DNA of 64,000 nt, taken from the NCBI GenBank assembly GCA_044223975.1, contig JBGALI010000001.1, positions 1 to 64,000 of the forward strand. The letters are read 5' to 3'. The stretch comes from CAZCPB01 sp044223975. GTDB lineage: Bacteria > Planctomycetota > Phycisphaerae > Phycisphaerales > UBA1924. The notes beneath the pieces were generated by a model. The model was not told where the DNA came from and searched no databases. It saw only the letters and a program-made list of their open reading frames with translations. Shown here piece by piece: positions 24,737-33,101 of this stretch (its first letter is position 1; each line of letters begins with the position of its first letter). Position numbers and translations under genes: made by a program.

Positions 24737-25981
24737 TCATCGCTTCCAGAAGCGAAGCGTCGGCTGGACCACGGCGTTGACCAGGGCTGAACCGACGGCG
24801 ACGCGCAGCTCGGTTCCGGGCGCGATGTGCTCGTATTTCACCTGCGCAAAGCAGACCGGCGTGGCGCCGAGCATCGGGCTGATCGCCGAGCTGGTGACGA
24901 CGCCCACGGCTTCACCCGGCGCGGCGCCGGGGCCCGGCAGGTGGATGAACGCGCTGCTCTCGGGCTGGTAGGGTTCGCTCGTGGCAGGGTCGGTGAGGCG
25001 ATCGAGCTTGAGGGCCACGAGCTGGCGCTTGGGATGGCCGCGCGAGTGCATGCGGGCCACGATCTCCTGGCCGAGGTAGCAGCCCTTGGTGAGCGAGACG
25101 CGGTCGGAGAAGACCCCGGTCTCGGCGGGGAGCGAGTCGGGGGTGAAGTCGATGTTGTAGAGCGCGTGCCCCGCCTCGATGCGGGCGATGTTGTAGGCGT
25201 GCCAGCCGGCGCAGCGGAGGCGGACGCGCCCGGCGAGCGACGTGGCGCGTGCGGGGGAGAGCGCCGCGGCTCCGGATTCAAGGTCGGTCCCGGTCACTAC
25301 CAGCCGCTGAAAGATCTCGAGGGTGTGCGCCGAAGGAACCGTGAGCTCGAGGCCGATCTCCCCGGTCGAGTCGTCGCGGGCGACGATGATCTCGTGCCCC
25401 GCCAGCACGACTGTGCACGCCAGGTCCGGCGCGAGTTCCGGGAGCGAGGGGCCGCTGGCGTCGGCGCCGGTGGCGATCTCGGCGAGAGAGCGGAGGAGCT
25501 CGGTCGCGGTGGGGCCGTGCAGCGCCAGGCGGTGGGTGCCCTGGGTGATGTCGCGGATGGCGACGTCCTCGGCGACGATGTAGGCCGAGAGCCCCTTGAG
25601 GGTCCGTTGGATCGCGTGGGCGTCCATCTCGAGCAGCGTGCGGGTCGGCAGGTCGATGATGCGCAGGTCGGCGTCGATGCGGCCCTTGCGGTTAAGCCAG
25701 AATGCGCGCCGCACGCTGAAGGGCGCCATGCCCTTGAGGTCCTGCGTGAGCATGCGGTTGAGGAAGTCGAGGCGATCGGGCCCGGTCACCTCGAGAACGC
25801 CGCGGTGCGGCTGGTCGAGCAGGATGCAGTGCTTGCGGAGCGACGCGTACTCAAGATCGAGGTCGCCGTAGGTCTCGACGAGCTCGATGGTTTCATCGGG
25901 CGTGGCCCCGGGTGGGCCGTACACACGGAGGGCGGCCTCGGCCTCCTGGTGAAGTCTGATGAGGGGGCTGGCGTGGGCCAT
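24737..25981 (-). CDS. YgfZ/GcvT-like folate-binding protein
   Basis: The protein has 414 residues. The diagnostic YgfZ motif appears as LTKGCYLGQEIVARMHSRG, with Cys in KGCY-GQE as in E. coli YgfZ, a tetrahydrofolate-binding protein that supports repair or assembly of certain iron-sulfur enzymes. FLNRMLTQDLKGM near residue 85 marks the GcvT-like N-terminal domain. The absence of gcvH/gcvP argues against a glycine-cleavage aminomethyltransferase. GGAG precedes the ATG at 25981; the frame is open to 26092 but the extension is antisense to the M42 peptidase leader. Confidence 0.88.
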   Translation of the reverse strand: MAHASPLIRLHQEAEAALRVYGPPGATPDETIELVETYGDLDLEYASLRKHCILLDQPHRGVLEVTGPDRLDFLNRMLTQDLKGMAPFSVRRAFWLNRKGRIDADLRIIDLPTRTLLEMDAHAIQRTLKGLSAYIVAEDVAIRDITQGTHRLALHGPTATELLRSLAEIATGADASGPSLPELAPDLACTVVLAGHEIIVARDDSTGEIGLELTVPSAHTLEIFQRLVVTGTDLESGAAALSPARATSLAGRVRLRCAGWHAYNIARIEAGHALYNIDFTPDSLPAETGVFSDRVSLTKGCYLGQEIVARMHSRGHPKRQLVALKLDRLTDPATSEPYQPESSAFIHLPGPGAAPGEAVGVVTSSAISPMLGATPVCFAQVKYEHIAPGTELRVAVGSALVNAVVQPTLRFWKR

Positions 25982-26121
25982 GGGTTCTCCGCGGGGATGG
26001 TACAAGCGAGGGCGGCGGATGGACAGCCCGGCGGGGGGTGGGCGGGGCGTGTCGAGCGCTTTCGGGGACGGTACTCTGTTGACGGACGGCAAACAGCGTG
26101 CACCCAGAGAAAGGAAAGTCC

Positions 26122-27198
26122 GTGAACTTTGATCTCTTGAAGCGGTTGTGCGAGACGCCCGGAGTTCCGGGGCGCGAAGAGCGCGTGCGGGCCCTGATCG
26201 AGAAGGAAGTCGCGGGGCTGTTCGACGACGTGCGGACCGACCCGATGGGCTCGTTGATCTGCCGTCGGGGGCTGCGGGCGGCCAAAGGCAAGAAGGGATC
26301 GAAGAAGAGCGGCGCGGCGCCCACCAAGGTCATGCTGCTGTGCCACATGGACGAGATCGGGTTCTACATCACGTCGATCGACAAGAACGGCTTTCTGTGG
26401 ATGAACGCGGCGGGCGGTTTCGACACGCGGAACCTGTTCTCGCGGCGCGTGCTGGTGTGCACCGGCTCAGGCGACTACAAGGGCGTGATGAACCCCGGCG
26501 GACGGCCGATCCACATCTCGGCCCCCAAGGACCGCGAGAAAATCCCCGAGGTCAAGGAGTTCTTCGTCGATACGGGCATGACCGGGGAGCAGGTGAAGAA
26601 GAAGATGAAGGTCGGCGACTACGTCGTGATGGACGAGCCGTGCATCGAGATCGGCGGCAAGGTCGTGAGCAAGGCGCTCGACAACCGGGTGGCCTGCTGG
26701 CTGGGGATCGAGGCGGTGCGGGCGCTTGAGGCGTCCGGATCGGGGAACGCGTGCGAGGTCTACGTCGCGTTCACCACGCAGGAAGAAGTCGGGCTCCGCG
26801 GCGCCAGGACCAGCTCGCACGCGGTGCAGCCGGACATCGGGCTGGGCATCGACGTGACGCTGGCGTGCGACACGCCGGGCGTGCCGGAGGAAGAGGCCGT
26901 CACGTTCCACGGCAAGGGGTTCGGGCTGCACATCAAGGACAGCTCGTTCATCAGCGATCACACGCTGGTGTCGGAGTTCGAGAAGCTCGCCACCAAGCGG
27001 AAGATCCCGTACCAGCGGACGATCCTCGCGGCGGGCGGCCAGGACGGCGCCGCGGCACAGCAGGCGGCGGCGGGTGCGCGGGCGGTCGGGATCACCGTCG
27101 GCACACGCTACATCCACACGGTCACGGAGATGATCGACAAGAAGGACCTGGTCGCGGCGCGGGATGTGCTGGCGGCGTATCTCGGAACTGTCGAGTAG
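26122..27198 (+). CDS. M42-family metallo-aminopeptidase
   Basis: The protein has 358 residues. Dinuclear-zinc ligands of M42 peptidases are visible: HMDEIGF (about 75-81), ALDNRVACW, TTQEEVGLRGA with the catalytic/ligand Glu pair, GIDVTLACD, and the C-terminal GTRYIHTVTEMI. These cytoplasmic peptidases assemble as dodecameric tetrahedra and trim short peptides. I chose the GTG at 26122 because AAAGGA lies just upstream; a second GTG at 26098 lacks one. It ends just before a large inverted repeat shared with the convergent recombinase gene. Confidence 0.92.
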   Translation: MNFDLLKRLCETPGVPGREERVRALIEKEVAGLFDDVRTDPMGSLICRRGLRAAKGKKGSKKSGAAPTKVMLLCHMDEIGFYITSIDKNGFLWMNAAGGFDTRNLFSRRVLVCTGSGDYKGVMNPGGRPIHISAPKDREKIPEVKEFFVDTGMTGEQVKKKMKVGDYVVMDEPCIEIGGKVVSKALDNRVACWLGIEAVRALEASGSGNACEVYVAFTTQEEVGLRGARTSSHAVQPDIGLGIDVTLACDTPGVPEEEAVTFHGKGFGLHIKDSSFISDHTLVSEFEKLATKRKIPYQRTILAAGGQDGAAAQQAAAGARAVGITVGTRYIHTVTEMIDKKDLVAARDVLAAYLGTVE

Positions 27199-27208
27199 CC
27201 TCGGTTCA

Positions 27209-27287
27209 ATGTCGGATGTCGGATGTCGGGTGTCGGATGTGGGAAATCATCCTCCACATCCGACATCCGACATCCCACATCCGACAT
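27209..27287. repeat. Inverted array of 7-bp repeats (35-nt arms)
   Basis: The left arm is a run of ATGTCGG-type heptamers (27209-27243), the right arm is its near-perfect reverse complement (27253-27287), with three mismatches over 35 positions and a 9-nt loop. It lies exactly between two convergent stop codons (27198 and 27294), so it can act as a bidirectional transcription barrier, though no T run is present. Confidence 0.9.
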
Positions 27288-27293
27288 CGTCGA

Positions 27294-28382
27294 TCACCCC
27301 GCCTTCATCCTCGAGCGGGGGTGGTACTTCTCGTGCACGCTCTTGAGGCGTGAGCGGTCCACGTGGGTGTAGATCTGCGTGGTCGAGATGTCGGCGTGCC
27401 CGAGCATCTCCTGCACCACGCGCAGGTCGGCGCCGCCCACGAGCATGTGCGTGGCGAAGCTGTGCCGGAGGGTGTGCGGGTGCGCGCCCGGCATGCCGGC
27501 CAGGGCGGCGTGCCGCTTGACGATCTGCCAGATCGCGACGCGCTCCAGCGGCCGCCCGGACTGGGAGAGCACCAGCCGTCCCTTGTCGCGCCCGTCAGGG
27601 CGGGCCAGGCGCGGCCGGCAGTCGCGGAGGTATTCCCTGATCGCCTGCTTGGCGGGCTCGCCCAGCGGGACAAGCCGCTGCTTGTTGCCCTTGCCCGTCA
27701 CGCGGACCACTCCGAGGGTCTCGGCGAAGTCGGCCAGGCACACGCCCGCGGCTTCGCTGGCGCGCAGGCCCGAGGCGTACATGAGCTCGAGGAGGGCGCG
27801 GTCGCGCAGGTCGAGCCGAATCGCATCGGACGGCGCGATGCCGCTCTCCCCAGGCTCGGCGCCGGGCTTGGACAGGGCAGGCGTGCGGCGTGCCCGCGGC
27901 GAGCGCGTCGAGTCAAGCAGCGAGGTGACCTGGCGCGGCGAGAGGACCTCGGGCAGCTTTTTCCAGCGCGTCGGGCGATCGAGAAGGTCGGCCGGGTTGT
28001 CGGTGATTTCGTTGCGGGCGCGAAGCCACCGGAAGAACACGCGGATCGTGGCCAGGTGGCGTGTGACCGAGGTCCCGCTCAGCGAGCGCTTGGTCCGCAG
28101 CTCGGCGATGTGCGTCGAGAGCATCCGCGGGGTGATCGAGCGGGGATCGGCCGCGCCGGCGGCCGTGACGTCCTCAACCAGCAGGCGCACGTCGTGCATG
28201 TACGCCCCCACGGTGTTGCGGCTGAGGCCGCACTCGACGCGCAGGTAGGCCAAGAACGTGACCATGAGGGTCTGGAACGCGGGGGCGACCGGCCGTCGAG
28301 GGGCGGGCGGGCGTCCGCGCCGTCGGGGCGTCGGGGTCGGAGGCGTCGCGAGAGGCGTGGTGGAGGGGGTGGGCTTGGTCAC
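27294..28382 (-). CDS. Tyrosine recombinase, XerC/XerD type
   Basis: The protein has 362 residues. The N-terminal SAM-like domain (FLAYLRVECGLSRNTVGAY) and the catalytic domain are both present: Arg in ASGLRASE, Lys in TGKGNKQR, HTLRHSFATH, LGHADISTTQ and Tyr in IYTHVDR. The arrangement and small size suit chromosome-dimer resolution rather than a phage integrase, and no attachment sites or phage genes are nearby. It has an atypical N-terminal proline-rich extension (1-40) and a 30-residue insertion before the first catalytic Arg. The start is a GTG at 28382 and is uncertain. Confidence 0.88.
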   Translation of the reverse strand: MTKPTPSTTPLATPPTPTPRRRGRPPAPRRPVAPAFQTLMVTFLAYLRVECGLSRNTVGAYMHDVRLLVEDVTAAGAADPRSITPRMLSTHIAELRTKRSLSGTSVTRHLATIRVFFRWLRARNEITDNPADLLDRPTRWKKLPEVLSPRQVTSLLDSTRSPRARRTPALSKPGAEPGESGIAPSDAIRLDLRDRALLELMYASGLRASEAAGVCLADFAETLGVVRVTGKGNKQRLVPLGEPAKQAIREYLRDCRPRLARPDGRDKGRLVLSQSGRPLERVAIWQIVKRHAALAGMPGAHPHTLRHSFATHMLVGGADLRVVQEMLGHADISTTQIYTHVDRSRLKSVHEKYHPRSRMKAG

Positions 28383-28446
28383 GGGGGGTACTTCGGCGCG
28401 CGGAAGCCCCCGGCGAGAAAAGCGGTAGAGGCCGGCGGCGTCAAAA

Positions 28447-28481
28447 TGAAAAAAGCCTCTGGCCGGCGGGCCAGAGGCTTT
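28447..28481 (-). terminator. Rho-independent terminator of flagellin 1
   Basis: A 13-bp stem AAAGCCTCTGGCC/GGCCAGAGGCTTT (28452-28481, loop GGCG) continues on the minus strand into a T-rich stretch (TTTTTCATTTTG). It begins about 25 nt after the flagellin stop. Confidence 0.9.
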
Positions 28482-28506
28482 CGTGAACGCGGAGGTCAGG
28501 CTCGGA

Positions 28507-30024
28507 TTAGCCGAGGAGCTGCAGGACGGCCTGCGGCTGCGAGTTGGCGATGCCGAGGATGTTGGTCGCCGCCGAGCTCAGGATCTGGCTGCGGGTGAGC
28601 GACGCGGTCTCGGAGGCGAAGTCGGCGTCACGGATCACCGACTGGGCGGCGGTGGTGTTCTCGACCGCGATGCCCAGGCTGCGGACGGTCGCGCCGACGA
28701 CGTTCTTCTGGAACGCGCCGAGGCGGCCGCGGAGGGACGAGGTCTGCTTGATCGCCTCGGAGACGACCTTCTGGGCCGCGGTGAGATCGCCGTCGACCAG
28801 GTTCAGGGACTTGCCCTGGCCGAGCTGGTCGAGGGTGCCCAGGGCGGTGCTGCCCAGGTTGCGGATGGCGACGTTCGCGAGGCCGAGGCTGACGCGACCG
28901 CCGATGTCGACCTTGCTGGAGAGCTGGAAGTCGGCGCCGCCGGAGACGATCGAGAAGGCGGTGCCCGAACCGACGCCGCCCAGGGTCTGGGAGGTGCTGT
29001 TGTCGAGGGTGAGCTCGACGTCGAGGAAGTCGGTGCTGATGCGGGCGGTCTTGCCGTCGCTGGTGGCGGTGATGCCGTTGATGGTGGCCTTCACGTCCTG
29101 GCCGCTGTCGGTGATGGCGTTGGAGGCGTTGGCGAACGAGGAGAGGCGGGTGGTCTTGGAGGCGTTGAAGTCCTGGTCGGCCAGGTTGTAGACGCCGATG
29201 TTGTTCGAGCTGCCGATGCCGCCGTCGTCGACGACCTTCACCGACACGAACTGCGAGCTGCCGAAGTCGGTGCTGGTGAGCTTGAGGCCCGTGCCCGAGG
29301 TCGCGGCGGTGACGCCGGTGACGTCCTTGAAAGTGTTGATCTGGGCCGCGATGTTGGCGAGCGAGGTGCCGGAGCTGAAGGTCAGCTGGCGGCTGCCGAG
29401 GCTGCCGCCGATCTCGATCACGAACGACGAGGTCGCGCCGCCGAGGTCGAGGTTGGAGCCGCCGGCGGACATGAAGAGGCCGCCCTGCTGGGCCGAGCCG
29501 GTCACGAGCACGTCGACGTTCAGCGCGCCGGAGCCGTACTTGGCCGCGTTGACGCGGTAGTCGCTCACGCCGCTGGCCACGCCGGAGACCTTGAAGTCAA
29601 AGTTGCCGTTGAGGAGCTTGATGCCCTGGAAGTTGGTGGCCGAGGAGATGCGGTCGATCGTCTGGAGGATCGAGTCGACCTGGAGCTGGTTGGCCTTCTT
29701 CTCTTCGTTCGAGAGGCCGGCGCTGCTGGCGTTGCTCGTCACCAGGCCCTGGAGCTCGGTGAGGAGGCCGGAGACTTCCTGCAGGCCCGACTCGGCGATG
29801 TTCACAACCTGGTCGGCGCGGTCGGCGTTGCCGATCGCGGCGTTGGTCGCCTTGATCTCGGCGCCGAGGTTCTCGCTGGCGATCAGGCCCGCGGGGTCGT
29901 CCTTGCCGCGGTTGATCTTGATGCCCGTCGAGAGGCGTTCAAGGCTGGTGCGCAGGTCGAACTGGTTCCGACCGAGCACGCGCTGTGCGATGAGCGACGT
30001 AACGTTCGTATTGATGCGACTCAT
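28507..30024 (-). CDS. Flagellin (copy 1)
   Basis: This 505-residue filament subunit has the conserved N-terminal D0/D1 (SRINTNVTSLIAQ...LERLSTGIKINRGKDDPAGLI) and C-terminal D1/D0 (LRGRLGAFQKN...SVIRDADFASETASLTRSQIL...LQLLG), separated by a variable central domain of about 230 residues. It is the last gene of the flagellar minus-strand cluster and has its own terminator. CACGGAGG at the Shine-Dalgarno matches the CsrA consensus. The central domain differs strongly from copy 2, so the filament may be composite. Confidence 0.97.
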   Translation of the reverse strand: MSRINTNVTSLIAQRVLGRNQFDLRTSLERLSTGIKINRGKDDPAGLIASENLGAEIKATNAAIGNADRADQVVNIAESGLQEVSGLLTELQGLVTSNASSAGLSNEEKKANQLQVDSILQTIDRISSATNFQGIKLLNGNFDFKVSGVASGVSDYRVNAAKYGSGALNVDVLVTGSAQQGGLFMSAGGSNLDLGGATSSFVIEIGGSLGSRQLTFSSGTSLANIAAQINTFKDVTGVTAATSGTGLKLTSTDFGSSQFVSVKVVDDGGIGSSNNIGVYNLADQDFNASKTTRLSSFANASNAITDSGQDVKATINGITATSDGKTARISTDFLDVELTLDNSTSQTLGGVGSGTAFSIVSGGADFQLSSKVDIGGRVSLGLANVAIRNLGSTALGTLDQLGQGKSLNLVDGDLTAAQKVVSEAIKQTSSLRGRLGAFQKNVVGATVRSLGIAVENTTAAQSVIRDADFASETASLTRSQILSSAATNILGIANSQPQAVLQLLG

Positions 30025-30033
30025 GGAAAAGGA

Positions 30034-30043
30034 CCTCCGTGTG
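30034..30043 (-). promoter_or_regulatory. CsrA-consensus site at flagellin 1 Shine-Dalgarno
   Basis: Minus-strand CACGGAGG matches CANGGANG and coincides with the ribosome-binding site nine bases before the ATG. There is no stable flanking stem here, unlike at flagellin 2. Confidence 0.45.
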
Positions 30044-30300
30044 CTTCGACGCGTTCGCGGGGCGTTTCTTCGCCGCCGGTGTTCTCGCCCGCCAGGAACC
30101 GGTCCTCGCGGGAAAGGCCCGACGCACGCCGCCGGACCCCGCTCGCCAGACCGGTATCCGTACCGGCCCGACGGTGACCCGAGTGTGAAACTCGGATCGT
30201 GGGGTGAATCGGACCTCGTGGGGGGTCAGTTGAGTCCGACGGAGGGGAAAGAGCCGAGAAAATCGCGGCGGTCACAGCGCGTCGGGTGAATTCCTCGTCC

Positions 30301-30337
30301 CAAAACGAAACGCCCCCCCGGGCAAGCCGGGGGGGCG
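30301..30337 (-). terminator. Rho-independent terminator of flagellin 2
   Basis: An 11-bp stem CGCCCCCCCGG/CCGGGGGGGCG (30311-30337) is followed on the minus strand by TTTCGTTTTG (30301-30310). Confidence 0.85.
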
Positions 30338-30371
30338 TGGTGTTATTGGGACTTCGGGACCGGCGGAGGGC

Positions 30372-31934
30372 TTATCCCAGGAGCTGCAGGACCTGCTGCG
30401 ATTGCTGGTTGGCCAGGCCCAGCACCGAGTTGCCGGCGCTCGAAAGGATCTGGGCTCGCGTGAGCTGGCTGGTCTCGGCCGCGAAGTCGGCGTCGCGGAT
30501 GACCGAGACGCTGGCGTTGAGGTTCTCGAACGAAGACTGGAGGGACCGGACGTTGGTGTCGAGCGTGTTGCGTCCGAAGGCGCCGAGCCGGCCGCGGAGC
30601 AGGGAGATCTCGTCGATGGCGCTGTTCAGGATATCGGAGCCCGGGGAGAAGTCGCCGCGCGCGACGCTCGCGGAGATCGAGTTGCCCTGTCCGCTCTTGA
30701 TGGAGCTGAGGAACTCGATCGTGCCGTTGATCGAGGTGGCGCCGAGGTTGGAGGCAGCGGTCGAGGCGATGCCGAGGTTGACCTGCTGGAGGGCGGTGAC
30801 GTCCTGCCCGAGTTGGAAGAGGGCGCCTCCACCGGTGATCGTGAAGGTCGAGTTGGCGGAGGACGGGTCGGTGGCGAAGTTCTCGTTGAGGATGAGACTC
30901 ATGCCTAGGGCGCTGGAATTGACCTTCACCTTGAGGCCGTCCCCGTTGGCGAGGTTGCCGTTGATGAGGGCCTGGACGTTCTGCCCCTCGTCGCGGTCGG
31001 CGGTGACGAGAGTTCCCGAGCCCGTCAGGGTGGTCCAGTTGAACGAGGCTCCCGAGACCACGGGCGCGTTGTTGGCGAACTTGTGGGTCTTGAACCACTC
31101 GGTGCCGGTGGTGAGCGGGCTGCCCTGGCGCTTGACACTCACGAAGGAGTCGGAGCCGTAGGTCTCGGACTGGAAGACGATGCCGGAGTTGGCGCTGCCG
31201 TTGATGAGCGAGGCCTTCACGCCCGTGAGAATCGTCAGGCGGTTGACGGCCGACACGACCGAGGCGAACGACTGGCCCTTGGGGACGGTGATCTCTTCGA
31301 CGCCGCGGTTGCCGGCGACCTGGAGCGTGATGGTGGAGAGCGTGACGCCCGGGGGGTTGACCGAGCCGCCATTGAAGTAGAGGGCCGCGGTCTGGGCGGA
31401 GGCGACGACGTCGACGTCCACCTGCAGCGACTGGGACCCGATGAAGCTGGCGTTGGTGACCTGGGCGCGGCTGATGGCGCTGGTCTGCAGGCCGCTGATG
31501 CGGTAGTCGAGGTTGCCGTTGAGGAGCCGGAGCCCGCCGAAGCTCGCGGTGTTGGAGATCCGCGTGATCGAGTCGATGGCCGAGTCGATCTGGAGCTGGT
31601 TGGCGTCGCGCTCGTCCTTGGAGTTGGCGCCGGTGTTGGCCGACTCGACGAGGAGCCCCTTGATCGAGTTGAGCAGGTCGTTGATCTCGGCGAGCGACGA
31701 CTCGGTGGTCGAGATGACCGAGCTGGCACGCTCGGAGTTCTTGATGCCCTGGCTCACGCCGTTGATGTCCGTGCGCAGCCGCTCGGAGATGATCAACCCC
31801 GCCGGGTCGTCGGCGCCGCGGTTGATCCTCAGGCCCGTCGAGAGGCGCTCCAGGTGCAGCTGGAGATCCTTCTGGGTCTTGGAGAGGTTGGACTGGGCGA
31901 TCAGGCTCGAGACGTTGCTGTTGATTCTGGACAT
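30372..31934 (-). CDS. Flagellin (copy 2)
   Basis: This 520-residue flagellin has conserved ends (SRINSNVSSLIAQ...LERLSTGLRINRGADDPAGLI; LRGRLGAFGRN...SVIRDADFAAETSQLTRAQIL...LQLLG). The central region is unlike copy 1 apart from short beta motifs. It follows csrA on the same strand (72-bp gap). A hairpin with GGA in its loop overlaps the ribosome-binding site and is a strong candidate for CsrA control, which fits the neighbouring fliW and csrA genes. Confidence 0.97.
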   Translation of the reverse strand: MSRINSNVSSLIAQSNLSKTQKDLQLHLERLSTGLRINRGADDPAGLIISERLRTDINGVSQGIKNSERASSVISTTESSLAEINDLLNSIKGLLVESANTGANSKDERDANQLQIDSAIDSITRISNTASFGGLRLLNGNLDYRISGLQTSAISRAQVTNASFIGSQSLQVDVDVVASAQTAALYFNGGSVNPPGVTLSTITLQVAGNRGVEEITVPKGQSFASVVSAVNRLTILTGVKASLINGSANSGIVFQSETYGSDSFVSVKRQGSPLTTGTEWFKTHKFANNAPVVSGASFNWTTLTGSGTLVTADRDEGQNVQALINGNLANGDGLKVKVNSSALGMSLILNENFATDPSSANSTFTITGGGALFQLGQDVTALQQVNLGIASTAASNLGATSINGTIEFLSSIKSGQGNSISASVARGDFSPGSDILNSAIDEISLLRGRLGAFGRNTLDTNVRSLQSSFENLNASVSVIRDADFAAETSQLTRAQILSSAGNSVLGLANQQSQQVLQLLG

Positions 31935-31935
31935 G

Positions 31936-31953
31936 GCAATCCTCCGTGATTGC
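31936..31953 (-). promoter_or_regulatory. CsrA-type hairpin over the flagellin 2 ribosome-binding site
   Basis: On the minus strand a perfect 6-bp stem GCAATC/GATTGC encloses the loop ACGGAG, ending one base before the start codon. Presenting GGA in a hexaloop over the Shine-Dalgarno is the classic high-affinity CsrA target. Confidence 0.75.
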
Positions 31954-32006
31954 GATGGGCGTCGTCGATTCCGGTACGGTGCGTCGTTTCGGGGTGGTGG
32001 GGTTTC

Positions 32007-32366
32007 TCAGGCGGTGCGGGGCGTCGGTTCGCCCGCGCGGCGTTGGGGGATGACCGGTTCCGGGCCCGGCGGGGCCGTGCCGGCGGCGAGCCGGCCGGCC
32101 CGCGACTGGGTCCGGAGGCGGGCCGGACCCGGCGAGATCGACGGGCCCAGGCGGCCCAGGTCGGACTTGTCGAGCGACGCGGCGTGCTCGGCGGCCTGCT
32201 GGTTCTCCCGGCGGATCGCCTCGTACACCTCTTTGCGGTGCACGGCGATGCGGGTGGGGGCGGTGATGCCAAGACGCACCTTGTCGCCCCGGATGTCGAC
32301 GATGGTGATCTCGATCTCGTCACCGATCATGATGGTCTCGTCGCGTTGGCGTGACAGGACGAGCAT
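32007..32366 (-). CDS. csrA: Translational regulator CsrA with C-terminal extension
   Basis: Residues 1-60 are a standard CsrA: MLVLSRQRDETIMIGDEI, VDIRGDKVRLGITAP and VHRKEVYEAI, with the RNA-binding Arg residues near positions 6 and 44. CsrA dimers bind GGA hairpins at ribosome-binding sites. A further 55 residues, rich in Pro, Ala and Arg, follow and are atypical; they are probably disordered. GGAG precedes the ATG. It lies between fliW and flagellin 2, the usual context for CsrA repressing flagellin translation until FliW sequesters it. Confidence 0.95.
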   Translation of the reverse strand: MLVLSRQRDETIMIGDEIEITIVDIRGDKVRLGITAPTRIAVHRKEVYEAIRRENQQAAEHAASLDKSDLGRLGPSISPGPARLRTQSRAGRLAAGTAPPGPEPVIPQRRAGEPTPRTA

Positions 32367-32490
32367 GGAAAAGTCTCCTTCCTCGGACCGGACGCGGAGA
32401 CGCGATGAATGCGCCTTCGACGCGGCCGGTCGCCCTGAGCGTCCGTGCGGGCTGGTGAGGGTCAACAAAGCGGGATGAACGGCCGTCGCG

Positions 32491-32940
32491 TCAGGCCGAG
32501 GCGGCCTGGCGAACGGTCGGGGCAACCTTGACGAGGGGGTGGCGGGTGTGCCACTTCTTCTCGGCAAGGACCATCTGCTCACCGGTGCGGGTGAGCGTGT
32601 TGATCACCAGCGGGCCCTGAAGGTTGCCCGTCAGGGTGTGCTCGACCTTGTTGACGACGACGAAGACCTGCGCGTCGTCCAGCTTGCTGAGCTTCAGCTC
32701 GACCATCTGCTCGGGCCGTACCGGCACCGAGTAGTCGGGCACGAACATGCTGGGGTCGGTGACGACGAACGCCAGGCCCGGCTCGTCCACCGATTGGAGC
32801 CAGAAGAAGCAGGCGTCCTCGCCGGGCTCCAGCAGGCAGAATCGGGTGTGAGTCGAGAAGCCAAGCAAGCCCTTCGGGAACGTGATCACGCGGTCCTCCG
32901 CGATGTCGATCACGCCGAAACGAGTGGTCCGCACTTCCAT
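32491..32940 (-). CDS. fliW: Flagellar assembly factor FliW
   Basis: This 149-residue protein has FliW motifs: TTRFGVIDIAEDRVITFPKGLLGF, ACFFWLQSVDEPGLAFVVTDP and FVVVNKVEHTLTGNLQGPLVIN. FliW binds free flagellin and, when released, non-competitively inhibits CsrA, coupling flagellin synthesis to export. Its position just upstream of csrA and the flagellins is the standard partner-switch layout. I used the ATG at 32940 with GGAG eight bases upstream; the open frame extends to 33057. Confidence 0.95.
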   Translation of the reverse strand: MEVRTTRFGVIDIAEDRVITFPKGLLGFSTHTRFCLLEPGEDACFFWLQSVDEPGLAFVVTDPSMFVPDYSVPVRPEQMVELKLSKLDDAQVFVVVNKVEHTLTGNLQGPLVINTLTRTGEQMVLAEKKWHTRHPLVKVAPTVRQAASA

Positions 32941-33101
32941 CGGTGCGCTCCGGGTTCCACGGCCCTGCCACGGATCGACTCCCCGGGCTCCCTGCCCGGG
33001 CGACGTCCTGTCCCAATCCGCCGGCATGGCCGGGATGACGGCGGCGATTCGATCCAATCCTCGTCCGTGGGCTCTCGCCCGCGTCGGGTTCGTCCCGGGC
33101 G

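Larger units (their letters stand above)
30025..30371. other. Leader region between the two flagellin genes
   Basis: This 347-bp stretch has no supportable gene. It contains the flagellin 2 terminator (30301-30337) and the flagellin 1 leader with its CsrA-type site. A promoter is expected but I see no convincing sigma-28, sigma-54 or sigma-70 element. Confidence 0.5.

Noticed and set aside
27294..28382. Phage or island integrase
   Set aside because: Sequence is XerC/XerD-like, there are no phage genes or attachment-site repeats, and the adjacent tRNA genes are far away.
30025..30371. Sigma-28 promoters of the flagellins
   Set aside because: I searched both leaders for TAAA-N15-GCCGATAA-like elements and found no convincing match.
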